A stretch of 64,000 nt of DNA from Chryseobacterium carnipullorum. GTDB taxonomy: Bacteria > Bacteroidota > Bacteroidia > Flavobacteriales > Weeksellaceae. Shown here in pieces: positions 1 to 8,035 of this stretch. Numbering within the stretch: position 1 is the stretch's first letter; each line of letters starts with the position of its first letter. A program made the position numbers and the translations under genes. The stretch is from assembly GCF_900142785.1 (NCBI RefSeq), contig NZ_FRCD01000004.1:124001-188000 (forward strand). The letters run 5' to 3'. The notes under the pieces are model-generated. The model was given only the letters and a program-made list of their open reading frames with translations. It had not been told where the DNA came from and did no database searches.

Positions 1-200
1 GTTTTTAATAATCTTTTTACTGTTGATTGTTCCTCCTGTATGTTCTGATAACGCAGAATAGCCAGTAGATACTTCAGGAATAAATAGCTTCTTACCGTTC
101 CAATCTCTGATTCTTGGGGCAAATTTAAATCCCAATACCTGCATCAAAGCAAACACATGGTCGGTAAACCCTGAAGTATCCGTATAATGTTCTTTTAAAG
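1..200 (-). pseudogene. Tn3-family transposase fragment (runs off the left edge)
   Basis: Read from about position 200 leftwards, one open frame gives LKEHYTDTSGFTDHVFALM followed by LGFKFAPRIRDWNGKKLF. This is the conserved DDE-region block of Tn3-family TnpA (YTDT-GFTDHVFAL, LGF-FAPRIRD). The frame stays open to base 1, so the C-terminal part may continue outside. The N-terminal side is missing: beyond about 200 the sequence changes to a resolvase remnant on the other strand. I infer a Tn3-type element reduced by deletion. Whether the left part is longer cannot be seen here. Confidence 0.75.
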
Positions 201-484
201 AAAAACTGGCAGTTAGACAATACCATACAGATAAAGTGATGGCAATGTATTTTCTATGGTATCAGAGATTGAAAGGGATTTGATTTCTAAAAGAACAAAA
301 GAGGCTTTGCAAACAAAGAAAGCTAGTGGAATAAAATTAGGAAGACCAAAAGGCCAGAAAAAAGTAAACTCGATGAATGCAGAAGTGAAATAGAAGCGCT
401 ACTTAAAAATGGATCTACTAAAAAATGGATCATGCCCATCCAAAATTGGGGATTGATTTTAAACCAATTTATGCTTATTTTTGA
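201..484 (+). pseudogene. Serine resolvase/invertase remnant with several frameshifts
   Basis: Three frames must be joined to read a serine recombinase C-terminal half. KNWQLDNTIQIK comes from about 203, VMAMYF follows in a second frame, and FSMVSEIERDLISKRTKEAL plus GIKLGRPKG lies in the frame starting at 241. The motif EIERDLISKRTKEAL and the linker GRPKG are typical of resolvases before their helix-turn-helix. Near 370 the frame shifts again to LDECRSEIEALLKNGSTKKW, which resembles the start of the helix-turn-helix, and the rest is degraded. The catalytic N-terminal domain with its serine is absent. It sits next to the Tn3 transposase piece and is probably from the same dead element. Confidence 0.7.
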
Positions 485-512
485 AAAAAGGCTCAGATTA
501 TAAATCTAAGCC
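484..512 (-). terminator. Rho-independent terminator of the M60 peptidase gene
   Basis: Ten-base arms GGCTCAGATT (490-499) and AATCTAAGCC (503-512) pair with one mismatch. A run of six A's at 484-489 gives the U-tract on the minus strand. It lies about 60 bases downstream of the peptidase stop codon. Confidence 0.6.
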
Positions 513-574
513 CTGACTTTTTAACTTACACACTTTACGGCATGTTTCGTTAGTGTATTGCAAAATATTTAAAA

Positions 575-3500
575 TTATCTTTTAATAACCTTAACGGTTT
601 TAAAGGTCTTACCTTTTGCATCTTTCAAAGAAAGTAAATAAATTCCTGAAGGATATTTAAGAATCTCCGTATTTATCTCCTTTTCAATAGCATCAAGATT
701 TCCTTTTGAACTGAAAATTATTTTTCCATCTGTCCCCAAAATATTGATATTGTAATTTCCTGATGCATTTTTCAATTTAATATGAATTGATCCATTTTGC
801 TCCACAGGATTAGGATAGACAATCAATTCTGAATTACTATTTTTCACTTCGGCTACAGAAAGTGTTGAAACTGGATACACCAAAATTTTCCGTCCATCAT
901 ACCCCACTGCATAAACAGCTGTAGCGTTAGAAGGATAGTATACTTTGGTTGTTTGATTGCTAGTATCACCCGTTCCCATAACAGATACATAAATCAATTG
1001 ATTATTGGCATTGAATGTTTCATAGGCAACTGCATTTTTCCAAACACTGTGCTGTACAGTAAGATAATTATTGCTTAAATTAACTCCCTGACCTGTTTGT
1101 CCGCTAAGCGGAAGCTTGTTACTGAAAGCTTTAATACTTCGGGATGAAATATAATGTATTACAGGCGAAACAGGTGTCTGATAGTTTTGAGCTTGTATGG
1201 ATGCAATGGTAGCATCGATTTGAGCTTGTGTAATGGTAAGCTGCCCGATACCGTAATCATCAATAGATTTGTTTATAGGTTTTAAAAATCCGGTTTTAAT
1301 AAAGAATCCGGTTAAGTCTTCTTGTACCGCATCGCAGGTATTTTTCACAAAATTCAGAAGCAGTTCACCATTTGAAATCCCAGAAGCATTATAACTTCTT
1401 GCCACGTTTGCAACCGTCCCAAACCAGTGTGCATAATCTACTCCTGTATAGTTAGTTGGATAATTAAGGGAAAGAACCGGGGCATTTCTTGAAGCTCCCG
1501 CCAGCTGATAATACAGCTCAAGCTGCCAGAAAGGTACCAGCACTTTAAAAACATCTGTATTGCTATTCCCTTGTAGAGCTTCCTGATTGACGGCTGTATT
1601 CAAAATGGCTCCGTTTATTCTTCCTCCTTCAATGCTCGCCATTCCTGTTGTCGGTTCTACAGATTCTCTTTCCAGCCGGGACATTCCATCATTTTGTGGA
1701 TTCATATGATAATCTACCCATGTACTGTGCATATTATTAGTAACCTCTGTAGTGCCAATCCATTTAAGGTCCGGTCTTATCTGATTGATATGCCCGAATT
1801 CATGTGCAATTCCCCATAAAGACAATTGATTGACATCAGCCAGAGTCTCTTCGCCCCAGTCAGAATCCATATTTATACCTAGTCCGCCAGCATACCAGCC
1901 TCCGCCATTATTACTATAGCTGAACATACGGTTTTTGGGAACTAAATTATATTTATACAGCCCCATCAAAAGCCATTCATTTTTTACAATAAGGTCATAT
2001 TTTGAAACAAGCTCTGCGGGATTAAAAGTAGCATAATTTTTCAGCATACTTTTTTTGTAAACCAAATGAGAATGCTGTCCCACAACGTCAATCATATGAT
2101 ATGCTGAATTTGTAAGATTGGCCTGCCAGTCACTTTGCGTAGAGGTCTGATAATGATATAGTCCATTGACCTTACCGGAAACAATATTGATTTTAACATC
2201 AGGCAAAGCTTCATTGGCATTATAATAACTGATGTATCCTAAACCACTGTTGGTCAGCTGAAATACATTCAAACCATTATGAAGTTCATAATAGGAGGTA
2301 GTACCGCCAAGAACGGTAGAAAAATCCTTTACCTGCAACGAGATGCTGGCACCGGGAGGGATATTCTGCGCAAACAAGGCCACTTTATCTGCCTGTGCAA
2401 AGACAATACCTGTAGGGTTTTCAAAACTGTCGTAACCGCTTCCCACCTTTAAATTACCTGTGGTAACAGAAATAGGCGGGTAAACCTTATAATCCTGAAC
2501 CCTGTATTTATTTACATAAGTTCCATTGAACAGGCACTGTGCCAGCCCTTTATAGAACGGCGATGCCATCCCATCAATATCCGCCTGACTAACAGAAGGC
2601 TTTAATGCTGAGTAAAGTGTGTTGGCAAAAATATTATTATAAGGATTTACAGCTCCTGAAGAGCCTGCTGTATAAAAGCCCATTTCGGCACAACTAGCAA
2701 AATTTCCCTGGCCATTGTTTACGGTAATTCTTACATTTAAAGGAGTTATCTGGTTTGGAAAGTAGACATTCACAGGATAAGAAGAATGTTGAAAATCAAA
2801 TGACATCAGGTTAACAAACGTACTGTTTGCACTAGTATTGTAACTGATGTTCACGCTTCCGAACCGGCCATTGTCCCCGCTGGGTCTAGGTGTATATTTC
2901 AGATAATCAATAGGAGTGGACCCGTTTAATCTGTAATTTAACACCACCGGAAAAGTAGTATTGCTGTATGAAGAGTGATACAGCGTATTTACATTATTAT
3001 CATAAGATTTATCGATATTTTCTCCCGACTGGTAAGATGATGCGGTTGTTCCTGAAGGGATGATCGCAGCCTTCACATCGTTGGCGCCATTTATACTTAA
3101 TTCTGATGTATTGATGGTACAGTCTGTACCGTCAGTAATCGCAGGTTGTGTTTCAGAAAAGAATTTTATCTCCGCTCCGCTCGAATAGTTTCCAATACCA
3201 GCGTTTACTGAAATTTTAATCGCGTAAGGGTTCAGGATAGCTGTTGGAAAAACAACTTCTTTATCCTGAGCATTGGATGCCCAAATTAAATTATTGCTTA
3301 CCGAGATGAAAGTATTCGGAGCCCCCTGTGTACTGTAGGAAATACTTATATTGGTCCACATACCGTTTGTCCCGGATTGTCTGGGAGTGTAAATCAGTTT
3401 TTTAATGCTGGTGACATTTGAGGTAAAATAAAATTTAAGCTCATCCGGAATACCATTCTGTGACCATTTCGAATGATAAATCGTGGTATTATCACCGTCG

Positions 3501-3631
3501 AGCAACTTTGCAACTTCACTCCCCGGCTGCCCCGGCTGCAGAGATGAAACTGAATAGATAGGAACCTGATAAAGCTGTGAAAATACAAGCGATCCCCATA
3601 AAATAAAGAAATACAATAGTAATTTTTTCAT
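575..3631 (-). CDS. Secreted M60-family (enhancin/mucinase-like) metallopeptidase with T9SS sorting domain
   Basis: Protein of 1018 residues. Residues 1-18 are a signal peptide ending at SLVFSQ. Residues about 25-155 and 175-325 form two similar discoidin-like (F5/8 type C-like) modules, each with YTPR-SG-NG and ISYST/ISYNT blocks. The peptidase M60 domain follows. It carries the zinc motif HEFGH at 610-614 and a downstream glutamate at 629 (IGTTE), the HExxH-plus-E layout of gluzincins. The last about 90 residues are a type IX secretion C-terminal domain (VYPNP, GIYLLSLKD, KVIKR). M60 enzymes of known function cleave mucin-type or other glycoproteins. Here I infer an outer-membrane-exported enzyme that acts on host or environmental glycoproteins. 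It is monocistronic, with a terminator downstream. The start is fixed by the signal peptide. Confidence 0.85.
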   Translation of the reverse strand: MKKLLLYFFILWGSLVFSQLYQVPIYSVSSLQPGQPGSEVAKLLDGDNTTIYHSKWSQNGIPDELKFYFTSNVTSIKKLIYTPRQSGTNGMWTNISISYSTQGAPNTFISVSNNLIWASNAQDKEVVFPTAILNPYAIKISVNAGIGNYSSGAEIKFFSETQPAITDGTDCTINTSELSINGANDVKAAIIPSGTTASSYQSGENIDKSYDNNVNTLYHSSYSNTTFPVVLNYRLNGSTPIDYLKYTPRPSGDNGRFGSVNISYNTSANSTFVNLMSFDFQHSSYPVNVYFPNQITPLNVRITVNNGQGNFASCAEMGFYTAGSSGAVNPYNNIFANTLYSALKPSVSQADIDGMASPFYKGLAQCLFNGTYVNKYRVQDYKVYPPISVTTGNLKVGSGYDSFENPTGIVFAQADKVALFAQNIPPGASISLQVKDFSTVLGGTTSYYELHNGLNVFQLTNSGLGYISYYNANEALPDVKINIVSGKVNGLYHYQTSTQSDWQANLTNSAYHMIDVVGQHSHLVYKKSMLKNYATFNPAELVSKYDLIVKNEWLLMGLYKYNLVPKNRMFSYSNNGGGWYAGGLGINMDSDWGEETLADVNQLSLWGIAHEFGHINQIRPDLKWIGTTEVTNNMHSTWVDYHMNPQNDGMSRLERESVEPTTGMASIEGGRINGAILNTAVNQEALQGNSNTDVFKVLVPFWQLELYYQLAGASRNAPVLSLNYPTNYTGVDYAHWFGTVANVARSYNASGISNGELLLNFVKNTCDAVQEDLTGFFIKTGFLKPINKSIDDYGIGQLTITQAQIDATIASIQAQNYQTPVSPVIHYISSRSIKAFSNKLPLSGQTGQGVNLSNNYLTVQHSVWKNAVAYETFNANNQLIYVSVMGTGDTSNQTTKVYYPSNATAVYAVGYDGRKILVYPVSTLSVAEVKNSNSELIVYPNPVEQNGSIHIKLKNASGNYNINILGTDGKIIFSSKGNLDAIEKEINTEILKYPSGIYLLSLKDAKGKTFKTVKVIKR

Positions 3632-4163
3632 GTGATGTTATTTTATATATAAAAAGAGTTTTTAAAAGAGCTATAACTTTTATCTGGACATTATTTTTAC
3701 AACATAAGATTTAACTTTTTATCTAAAAAATTTATTAAGGTTGATAGATTTTATCCTTAACATGTTTTTTTTACTTTTCGTGAGCTGATCCCACAACCTC
3801 AAGAAAACGAAAATGAACATGGTAACATTCGTAAACAATTTCTAAGAAATGAATTTCATAGCGCTGAGACAATTCAATACATATTTCTTGCAAGCCTGTT
3901 CAAACTTCTTCGCTAATAACCTAATTCCTTTATTTCATAGGAAAAATAATACGGTAAAGAAGTAAAGTTTTATTATGCCTTTTCAAAATATGATCATCCA
4001 TAAATCAAAGCTTCATCTTTTTATTTTTTGAAAAAATATCCGTTTTTCAAACTTTTCCTCTTTAATCCCGAGACAGAGCCCCGAGGAATTCTTTAGATTA
4101 AAATAATGAATATTAATAGATAAAAAGAATGTAGTTGTCCAGTTTCCAATACTTTCTATACCT
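3632..4163. other. AT-rich intergenic region, no gene seen
   Basis: This gap of about 530 bases between two minus-strand genes has no convincing reading frame, RNA gene or repeat. It must hold the promoter of the M60 peptidase gene at its left end, but I could not pick a clear TTG/TAnnTTTG pair. Confidence 0.5.
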
Positions 4164-4688
4164 TTATAGATAGTCTCCTGCATTTTGAGTGGAATATCTC
4201 ATACTCCCTGCTGCCGAAGTACCGTTTATAAGTATCTGATATGTTCCTTCTGCATTAGCATTAATTGCATTTGAATTAAAACTTACGTGTACTGTTACAT
4301 TCTGCGTTCCAGCCAAACTAATGGTCTGGCTAAGGTCAACTGAATTTCCAATAGTGACCTGTATCGGTCCTCCTGCATTCTGCTGAAAAGTTTTTGCACA
4401 CAAACTTCTCCAGTTACTTCCATTATACAAAAATGTACAGTTCTCATTAGTATTATATACCTGAAGACCGGCAGCAGGTGTTGCAGTAGCATTCATCTGA
4501 ACAGAAGTCATACGTGGCATCAAAATCCCAGCTGATGTAGATGTAATATCCAAAATAGAAGAAGTATTAGGAGTTGAAGTACCTATCCCAATTCTTCCAT
4601 TATCTAAAACCGTTACCATCTCTAAAGCACCGGAGTTATTAATTTTCAAAGCTTTCGTAGTACATAAGTGAAAATAATAATTTTTCAT
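4164..4688 (-). CDS. Short surface-type protein fragment (GIGT-TPN / ILDI-GILMPRM repeat family)
   Basis: Protein of 174 residues. Residues about 30-80 (NGRIGIGTSTPNTSSILDI, GILMPRMTSVQMNA, GLQVYNT) match the start of many Bacteroidota cell-surface or tail-fibre-like proteins of unknown function. In those proteins this block normally follows a signal peptide. Here the N-terminus (MKNYYFHLCTTKALKI) has no proper signal peptide, and the protein stops soon after a short beta-rich segment. I infer a truncated or decayed member of a larger family, possibly non-functional. No partner gene is nearby. Confidence 0.55.
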   Translation of the reverse strand: MKNYYFHLCTTKALKINNSGALEMVTVLDNGRIGIGTSTPNTSSILDITSTSAGILMPRMTSVQMNATATPAAGLQVYNTNENCTFLYNGSNWRSLCAKTFQQNAGGPIQVTIGNSVDLSQTISLAGTQNVTVHVSFNSNAINANAEGTYQILINGTSAAGSMRYSTQNAGDYL

Positions 4689-5051
4689 GGCCTTTGTTTT
4701 TAAAATTAGTTGTGTTTATCCAAAATAATCAGCAAATTATTATCAAGTATACAAATTAAGGAATAAAGCTGAAATTTTTTAAAAAAACAAGCCCCCAATA
4801 AAGCCTCTAATCGCAAAACACTAAAAATCATCAAATTAACAACCCATAATAAAGCTATACACTAATATAAATCTCCAAAATGGGATAAATAAAACAGATT
4901 GTGAGGCTTTTTTTGTGGGAAAAACAAACCCGAATTCAATTCATCATCTTAAAATTCTTCAGTTTTTTTCTGCAACTACAAGAAAACGAAAAATATTATA
5001 CATCTAATTTTGATTAGGAAGAAATTGCAAGAAAATGACGACCATCTTTAA
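4689..5051. other. Intergenic region, no gene seen
   Basis: AT-rich sequence between the surface-protein fragment and the tRNA-Ala terminator. No reading frame or RNA gene can be supported. Confidence 0.5.
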
Positions 5052-5087
5052 AATAAAAATCCTGCAATTTTATATAATTGCAGGATT
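5052..5087 (-). terminator. Terminator downstream of tRNA-Ala
   Basis: Perfect 12-base arms, AATCCTGCAATT (5058-5069) and AATTGCAGGATT (5076-5087), with a six-base loop. On the minus strand the stem is followed by a T-rich run (complement of 5052-5059). It lies about 50 bases past the tRNA 3' end. Confidence 0.65.
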
Positions 5088-5134
5088 AATAAGCTTTTTA
5101 AGCATTTTTGACAATGTTTTTAACGTCTGCTCAG

Positions 5135-5208
5135 TGGAGAATACGGGATTCGAACCCGTGACCTTTTGACTGCCAGTCAAACGCGCTAGCCAACTGCGCC
5201 AATCCCCC
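5135..5208 (-). tRNA. tRNA-Ala (anticodon GGC)
   Basis: A 74-base cloverleaf can be folded on the minus strand. The acceptor is GGGGGAT with ATTCTCC, including the G3-U70 wobble that marks alanine tRNAs, and the D-stem is GCGC/GCGC. The anticodon arm is TTTGA-CTGGCAG-TCAAA with GGC at positions 34-36. The T-arm is ACGGG-TTCGAAT-CCCGT and the discriminator is A. CCA is not encoded. A terminator follows at 5052-5087. Confidence 0.93.
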
Positions 5209-5378
5209 TACTTTCTTAAAGCGGTACAAAAATAGGTATTTAAACTACATATCCAAATATTTTATCCTCTTTTTTCTAATAATTTACAGTAGAATTTCCT
5301 TTGCTGTTCAGTATTTCAACTGAGTTCTTTAAAAAATTCCGAATACAATAGTGAACAAGCATCTCACAATCAGCAGGT

Positions 5379-5858
5379 TTACATTTCTTTTTTTAACTGG
5401 AGTGCCCGCTGATAAAAAGACTGCTCTGCCATCTTCTCCTCTGCTTCATTGATCGCCGCCAGAAGATTATTCTTATTGTCGCCGATATCACCCAATACTT
5501 TTGACACCAGATCCCAAACAGGTTTCATTTTCTCTATGAGCTCAATCCCCTTTGGAGACAATACGATAAGTCTTCTTCGTTCATCGTATTTATCCTTTTT
5601 AGACTGAATGAGCTTTTGCTTTTCCAACTCTTTAAGCAGACTTATGGTTGATGGATGAGTGTATCCTATTTCGTTGGCGATCTCTACAACACTCAACATT
5701 TTTTTATGATGCAGGGTAAAAATCACCGGAAAATATTTCGGCTCAAAATCAATATCAAAAGATTTATAGATCAAAGCACCATCTTTCCGGAGTTGCTCAC
5801 TGAGACGTTGCAACCTCGTAGATATGGCCAGAATCCCTGATTCATCTATGATGTTCAT
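5379..5858 (-). CDS. MarR-family transcriptional regulator
   Basis: Protein of 159 residues with a winged helix at about 45-110: an HTH with VVEIANEIGYTHPSTISLLKEL, then a wing with KDKYDERRRLIVLSPKG (the D-RRR-L pattern of MarR). A C-terminal helix serves dimerisation. Its start overlaps the stop of the upstream GNAT gene by four bases, so the two are translationally coupled. The promoter at 6379-6409 contains a palindrome that may be this regulator's own operator. The ligand and targets are unknown. MarR paired with GNAT often forms a self-contained unit in flavobacteria. Confidence 0.85.
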   Translation of the reverse strand: MNIIDESGILAISTRLQRLSEQLRKDGALIYKSFDIDFEPKYFPVIFTLHHKKMLSVVEIANEIGYTHPSTISLLKELEKQKLIQSKKDKYDERRRLIVLSPKGIELIEKMKPVWDLVSKVLGDIGDNKNNLLAAINEAEEKMAEQSFYQRALQLKKEM

Positions 5859-6358
5859 ACAGTTTGGTTTTCTTTTAAATGTAAAGAATAAAAAACATTA
5901 TCGGCATTCATCAAGGGAAAACGAGTCGGAAGGTTTTCTTTTTCAACCTCTACGAAATGATTCCGTTCATAAAAACGCATGGCTGCTTTAAGTATAGTAA
6001 CAGTCCCTAAATAGATGGAATGTATTCCATTTTCACGACAGAATGAAACTAAAACGCCCAGCAATTCCTGCGCAATATTCAGTTCCTTTCCTCTAAACTC
6101 TTTTTTGACAAACATTTTTCTTACCGCTCCTGCCCTTTCATCAAATTTAACCAATGCTATTGAACCTACCAATTCCCCTTCAATAAAAGCGCCCCAAAAA
6201 TTTCCACCAGGTTCCCTGTAAAAACTTTCAATCTGTTTAAGGTCCGGCTGATCTTCTACCGTAATCGGAACATTAAATTCTTTCTGCTGGATGGTTAGGA
6301 TCAGATCAATCAACTCATCAGAATAACTATTGTCTAGCTGCTGGATATTTATCTTCAT
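5855..6358 (-). CDS. GNAT-family N-acetyltransferase
   Basis: About 167 residues from the internal ATG at 6358, which encodes MKINIQQL. This start is preferred over a longer frame to 6409 because a promoter with its -7 element at 6379-6386 lies inside that extension. The GNAT fold is visible: strand GELVGSIALVKFD, the acetyl-CoA loop VKKEFRGKELNIAQELL (a variant of R/Q-x-x-G-x-G/A), then FYERNHFVEVEKE. The substrate is unknown. It is the first gene of a two-gene operon and overlaps the MarR gene by four bases. Confidence 0.8.
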   Translation of the reverse strand: MKINIQQLDNSYSDELIDLILTIQQKEFNVPITVEDQPDLKQIESFYREPGGNFWGAFIEGELVGSIALVKFDERAGAVRKMFVKKEFRGKELNIAQELLGVLVSFCRENGIHSIYLGTVTILKAAMRFYERNHFVEVEKENLPTRFPLMNADNVFYSLHLKENQTV

Positions 6359-6378
6359 TTGGTTTAAAATTAACAGTA

Positions 6379-6409
6379 CAAAACTACGTAGTCTGCTACA
6401 TATATACAA
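6379..6409 (-). promoter_or_regulatory. Promoter of the GNAT-MarR operon
   Basis: On the minus strand a TTG (complement of 6407-6409) is followed after 20 bases by TAGTTTTG (complement of 6379-6386), matching the Bacteroidota TTG/TAnnTTTG consensus. The predicted transcript starts about 14 bases before the ATG at 6358. Confidence 0.6.
6383..6392. promoter_or_regulatory. Palindrome ACTACGTAGT overlapping the -7 element (candidate MarR operator)
   Basis: A perfect 10-base palindrome overlaps the -7 element of the GNAT-MarR promoter. A site there would block polymerase, which fits autoregulation by the MarR protein. Binding is inferred, not shown. Confidence 0.45.
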
Positions 6410-6473
6410 GTGAAATATGTTTTTTGTTCTATTTTAACATTATTATTCTTTTGTAAAATGACACCTCACTCAA

Positions 6474-6508
6474 ATAAAAAAACGCATGTCATTGTTGACA
6501 TACGTTTT
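6474..6508 (-). terminator. Terminator of the RND efflux operon
   Basis: Arms AAACGCATGTCA and TGACATACGTTT pair with one mismatch around a TTGT loop. The A-run at 6474-6482 gives the minus-strand U-tract. It lies about 25 bases after the stop of the outer-membrane channel gene. Confidence 0.7.
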
Positions 6509-6529
6509 TATGATATAGATTGAAAATTA

Positions 6530-7945
6530 TTATTTCCATCCACCGCCAAGAGCCTGATAAAGGTCTACAGCAGCTTTCATTTTACTGTATTCTGCATTGG
6601 AGATATTCAATTCAGCGTTCAATGAATTTACACTTGCATTCAATACTTCAAGGTAGTTGGCCATCCCATAATTGACAAGTTCCTGAGAATAGTCAACCGA
6701 TTTTTTGTAAGCTTCCAATTCCTTTTCTTTCAATTCTATAAAAGAATCCTGAACAGAGAACACTCTTATCGCATCAGAAACCTCTTTTCCAGCTGTAAGA
6801 ACTGTTTTTCTGAAGTTTAAATACGCAGTTTCCTGATTCGCTAAACTTACGTCGTAGTTCGTTCTGATGGCTCTTTTATTTAAAATAGGTTGAGCCAAAC
6901 CTCCCACAACACTTGCAAATAAGGAATTCACACTGAATAAGTGGTGGATATCGAGAGACTGGATCCCTCCACTTCCCGTAATCTTTAAAGTAGGATAAAA
7001 CTGAGCTTTTGCAGCATTGGTCAATTCAAAAGCATTCATCAGATTATACTCTGCTCTCATCACATCCGGACGGTTGGCCAGCAATTGAGCCGGATATCCC
7101 AATTTCAGATCGATGGGTATTTTTTGCGTTTCCAGTGTAGATCTTTCAATAGCGTGAGAAGGCTCTCCCATCAGTAAACTCATGGTGTTTTCCAATAACT
7201 GGATCTGTGTATCAATATCAATCAATAAAGATTTTGCATTGAAAACCAATGCTTCACTTTGCTGAACGGCAACTTCTGTCACAGTTCCTGATATCTTTAA
7301 TGCTCTGGTTGTTTCTAAATTTTTCTCACGAACAGCAATGGTTTCCGTAATGATCTTTTTCTGGGAATCATATGTTAACAACTGATAGTACGAAGAAGCG
7401 ACCGATGCGATCAAATCACTTTTAACGGCTTTATGGGCTGCAACCGTTCCTAAATAAGTAGCAAGCTGAGCTTTTTCCTGAGCTTTTAATTTACCCCAGA
7501 TATCAGCTTCCCAACCAAGGCTTGCTGTAATATCAAGCTGATTGATGTATCTTCTATCACCGAATAGTCGCCCGGTTTGGGTATTTAAAGACTGGGTCTG
7601 GAAAGTATATCCAGGTCCTACAGTTAATGTGGGTTCATACGCCGCTTTACTCTGCTTTAAGTAAGCTTCTGCAGAAGTAATACTCTGTAAGGCAATTCTT
7701 ATATCTAAATTATTTTCTAAAGCTTTTGAAATATGTCCCTGAAGTATCGGATCTGTGAAAATTTCTTTCCAGGAAATATTCGCGATATTAGCACTGTCTG
7801 CAGGAAGCATATCTGTGCGGAAAAGCTTTTCATCTACAACATTTTTCGGCCTTTCATATTCTTTTCTGGCCATACATGATGAAACGGCAGCAAGAATTGC
7901 GACTGAAAAAGTTATTCCTTTTATAATGTTTAATAAACTCTTCAT
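6530..7945 (-). CDS. RND efflux outer-membrane channel, TolC/OprM (NodT) family lipoprotein
   Basis: Protein of 471 residues with a lipoprotein signal ending in SSC, so it is anchored in the outer membrane by an acylated cysteine. Two OEP repeats follow, each with long coiled helices. Typical motifs are the ISWKEIFTDPILQGHI start, ASLGWEADIWGKL and the second-half LLANRPDVMRAEYNLMNAFE. The length is normal for OprM-type factors. It forms the exit duct for the pump encoded just upstream. It is the last gene of the operon, separated from the pump gene by a 90-base spacer that holds a hairpin repeat (7953-8020). Confidence 0.9.
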   Translation of the reverse strand: MKSLLNIIKGITFSVAILAAVSSCMARKEYERPKNVVDEKLFRTDMLPADSANIANISWKEIFTDPILQGHISKALENNLDIRIALQSITSAEAYLKQSKAAYEPTLTVGPGYTFQTQSLNTQTGRLFGDRRYINQLDITASLGWEADIWGKLKAQEKAQLATYLGTVAAHKAVKSDLIASVASSYYQLLTYDSQKKIITETIAVREKNLETTRALKISGTVTEVAVQQSEALVFNAKSLLIDIDTQIQLLENTMSLLMGEPSHAIERSTLETQKIPIDLKLGYPAQLLANRPDVMRAEYNLMNAFELTNAAKAQFYPTLKITGSGGIQSLDIHHLFSVNSLFASVVGGLAQPILNKRAIRTNYDVSLANQETAYLNFRKTVLTAGKEVSDAIRVFSVQDSFIELKEKELEAYKKSVDYSQELVNYGMANYLEVLNASVNSLNAELNISNAEYSKMKAAVDLYQALGGGWK

Positions 7946-7952
7946 TTTTGTT

Positions 7953-8020
7953 AATTAGAAGTTAGAGTTTAGAAGTTAGAAGTTAGTTTTAGACTCATCT
8001 CTAAATTCTAACTTCTAATT
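7953..8020. repeat. Imperfect inverted repeat (TTAGAAGTTAGA type) inside the efflux operon
   Basis: Left arm AATTAGAAGTTAGA (7953-7966) is repeated exactly in inverse orientation at 8007-8020, and the pairing continues inward with few mismatches. The arms are made of degenerate units of TTAGAAG. It fills the spacer between pump and channel genes and would form a long hairpin in the mRNA. Related sequences occur at 26170-26215 and 30182-30303. Confidence 0.7.
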
Positions 8021-8035
8021 TCTTGAACTTTAATT

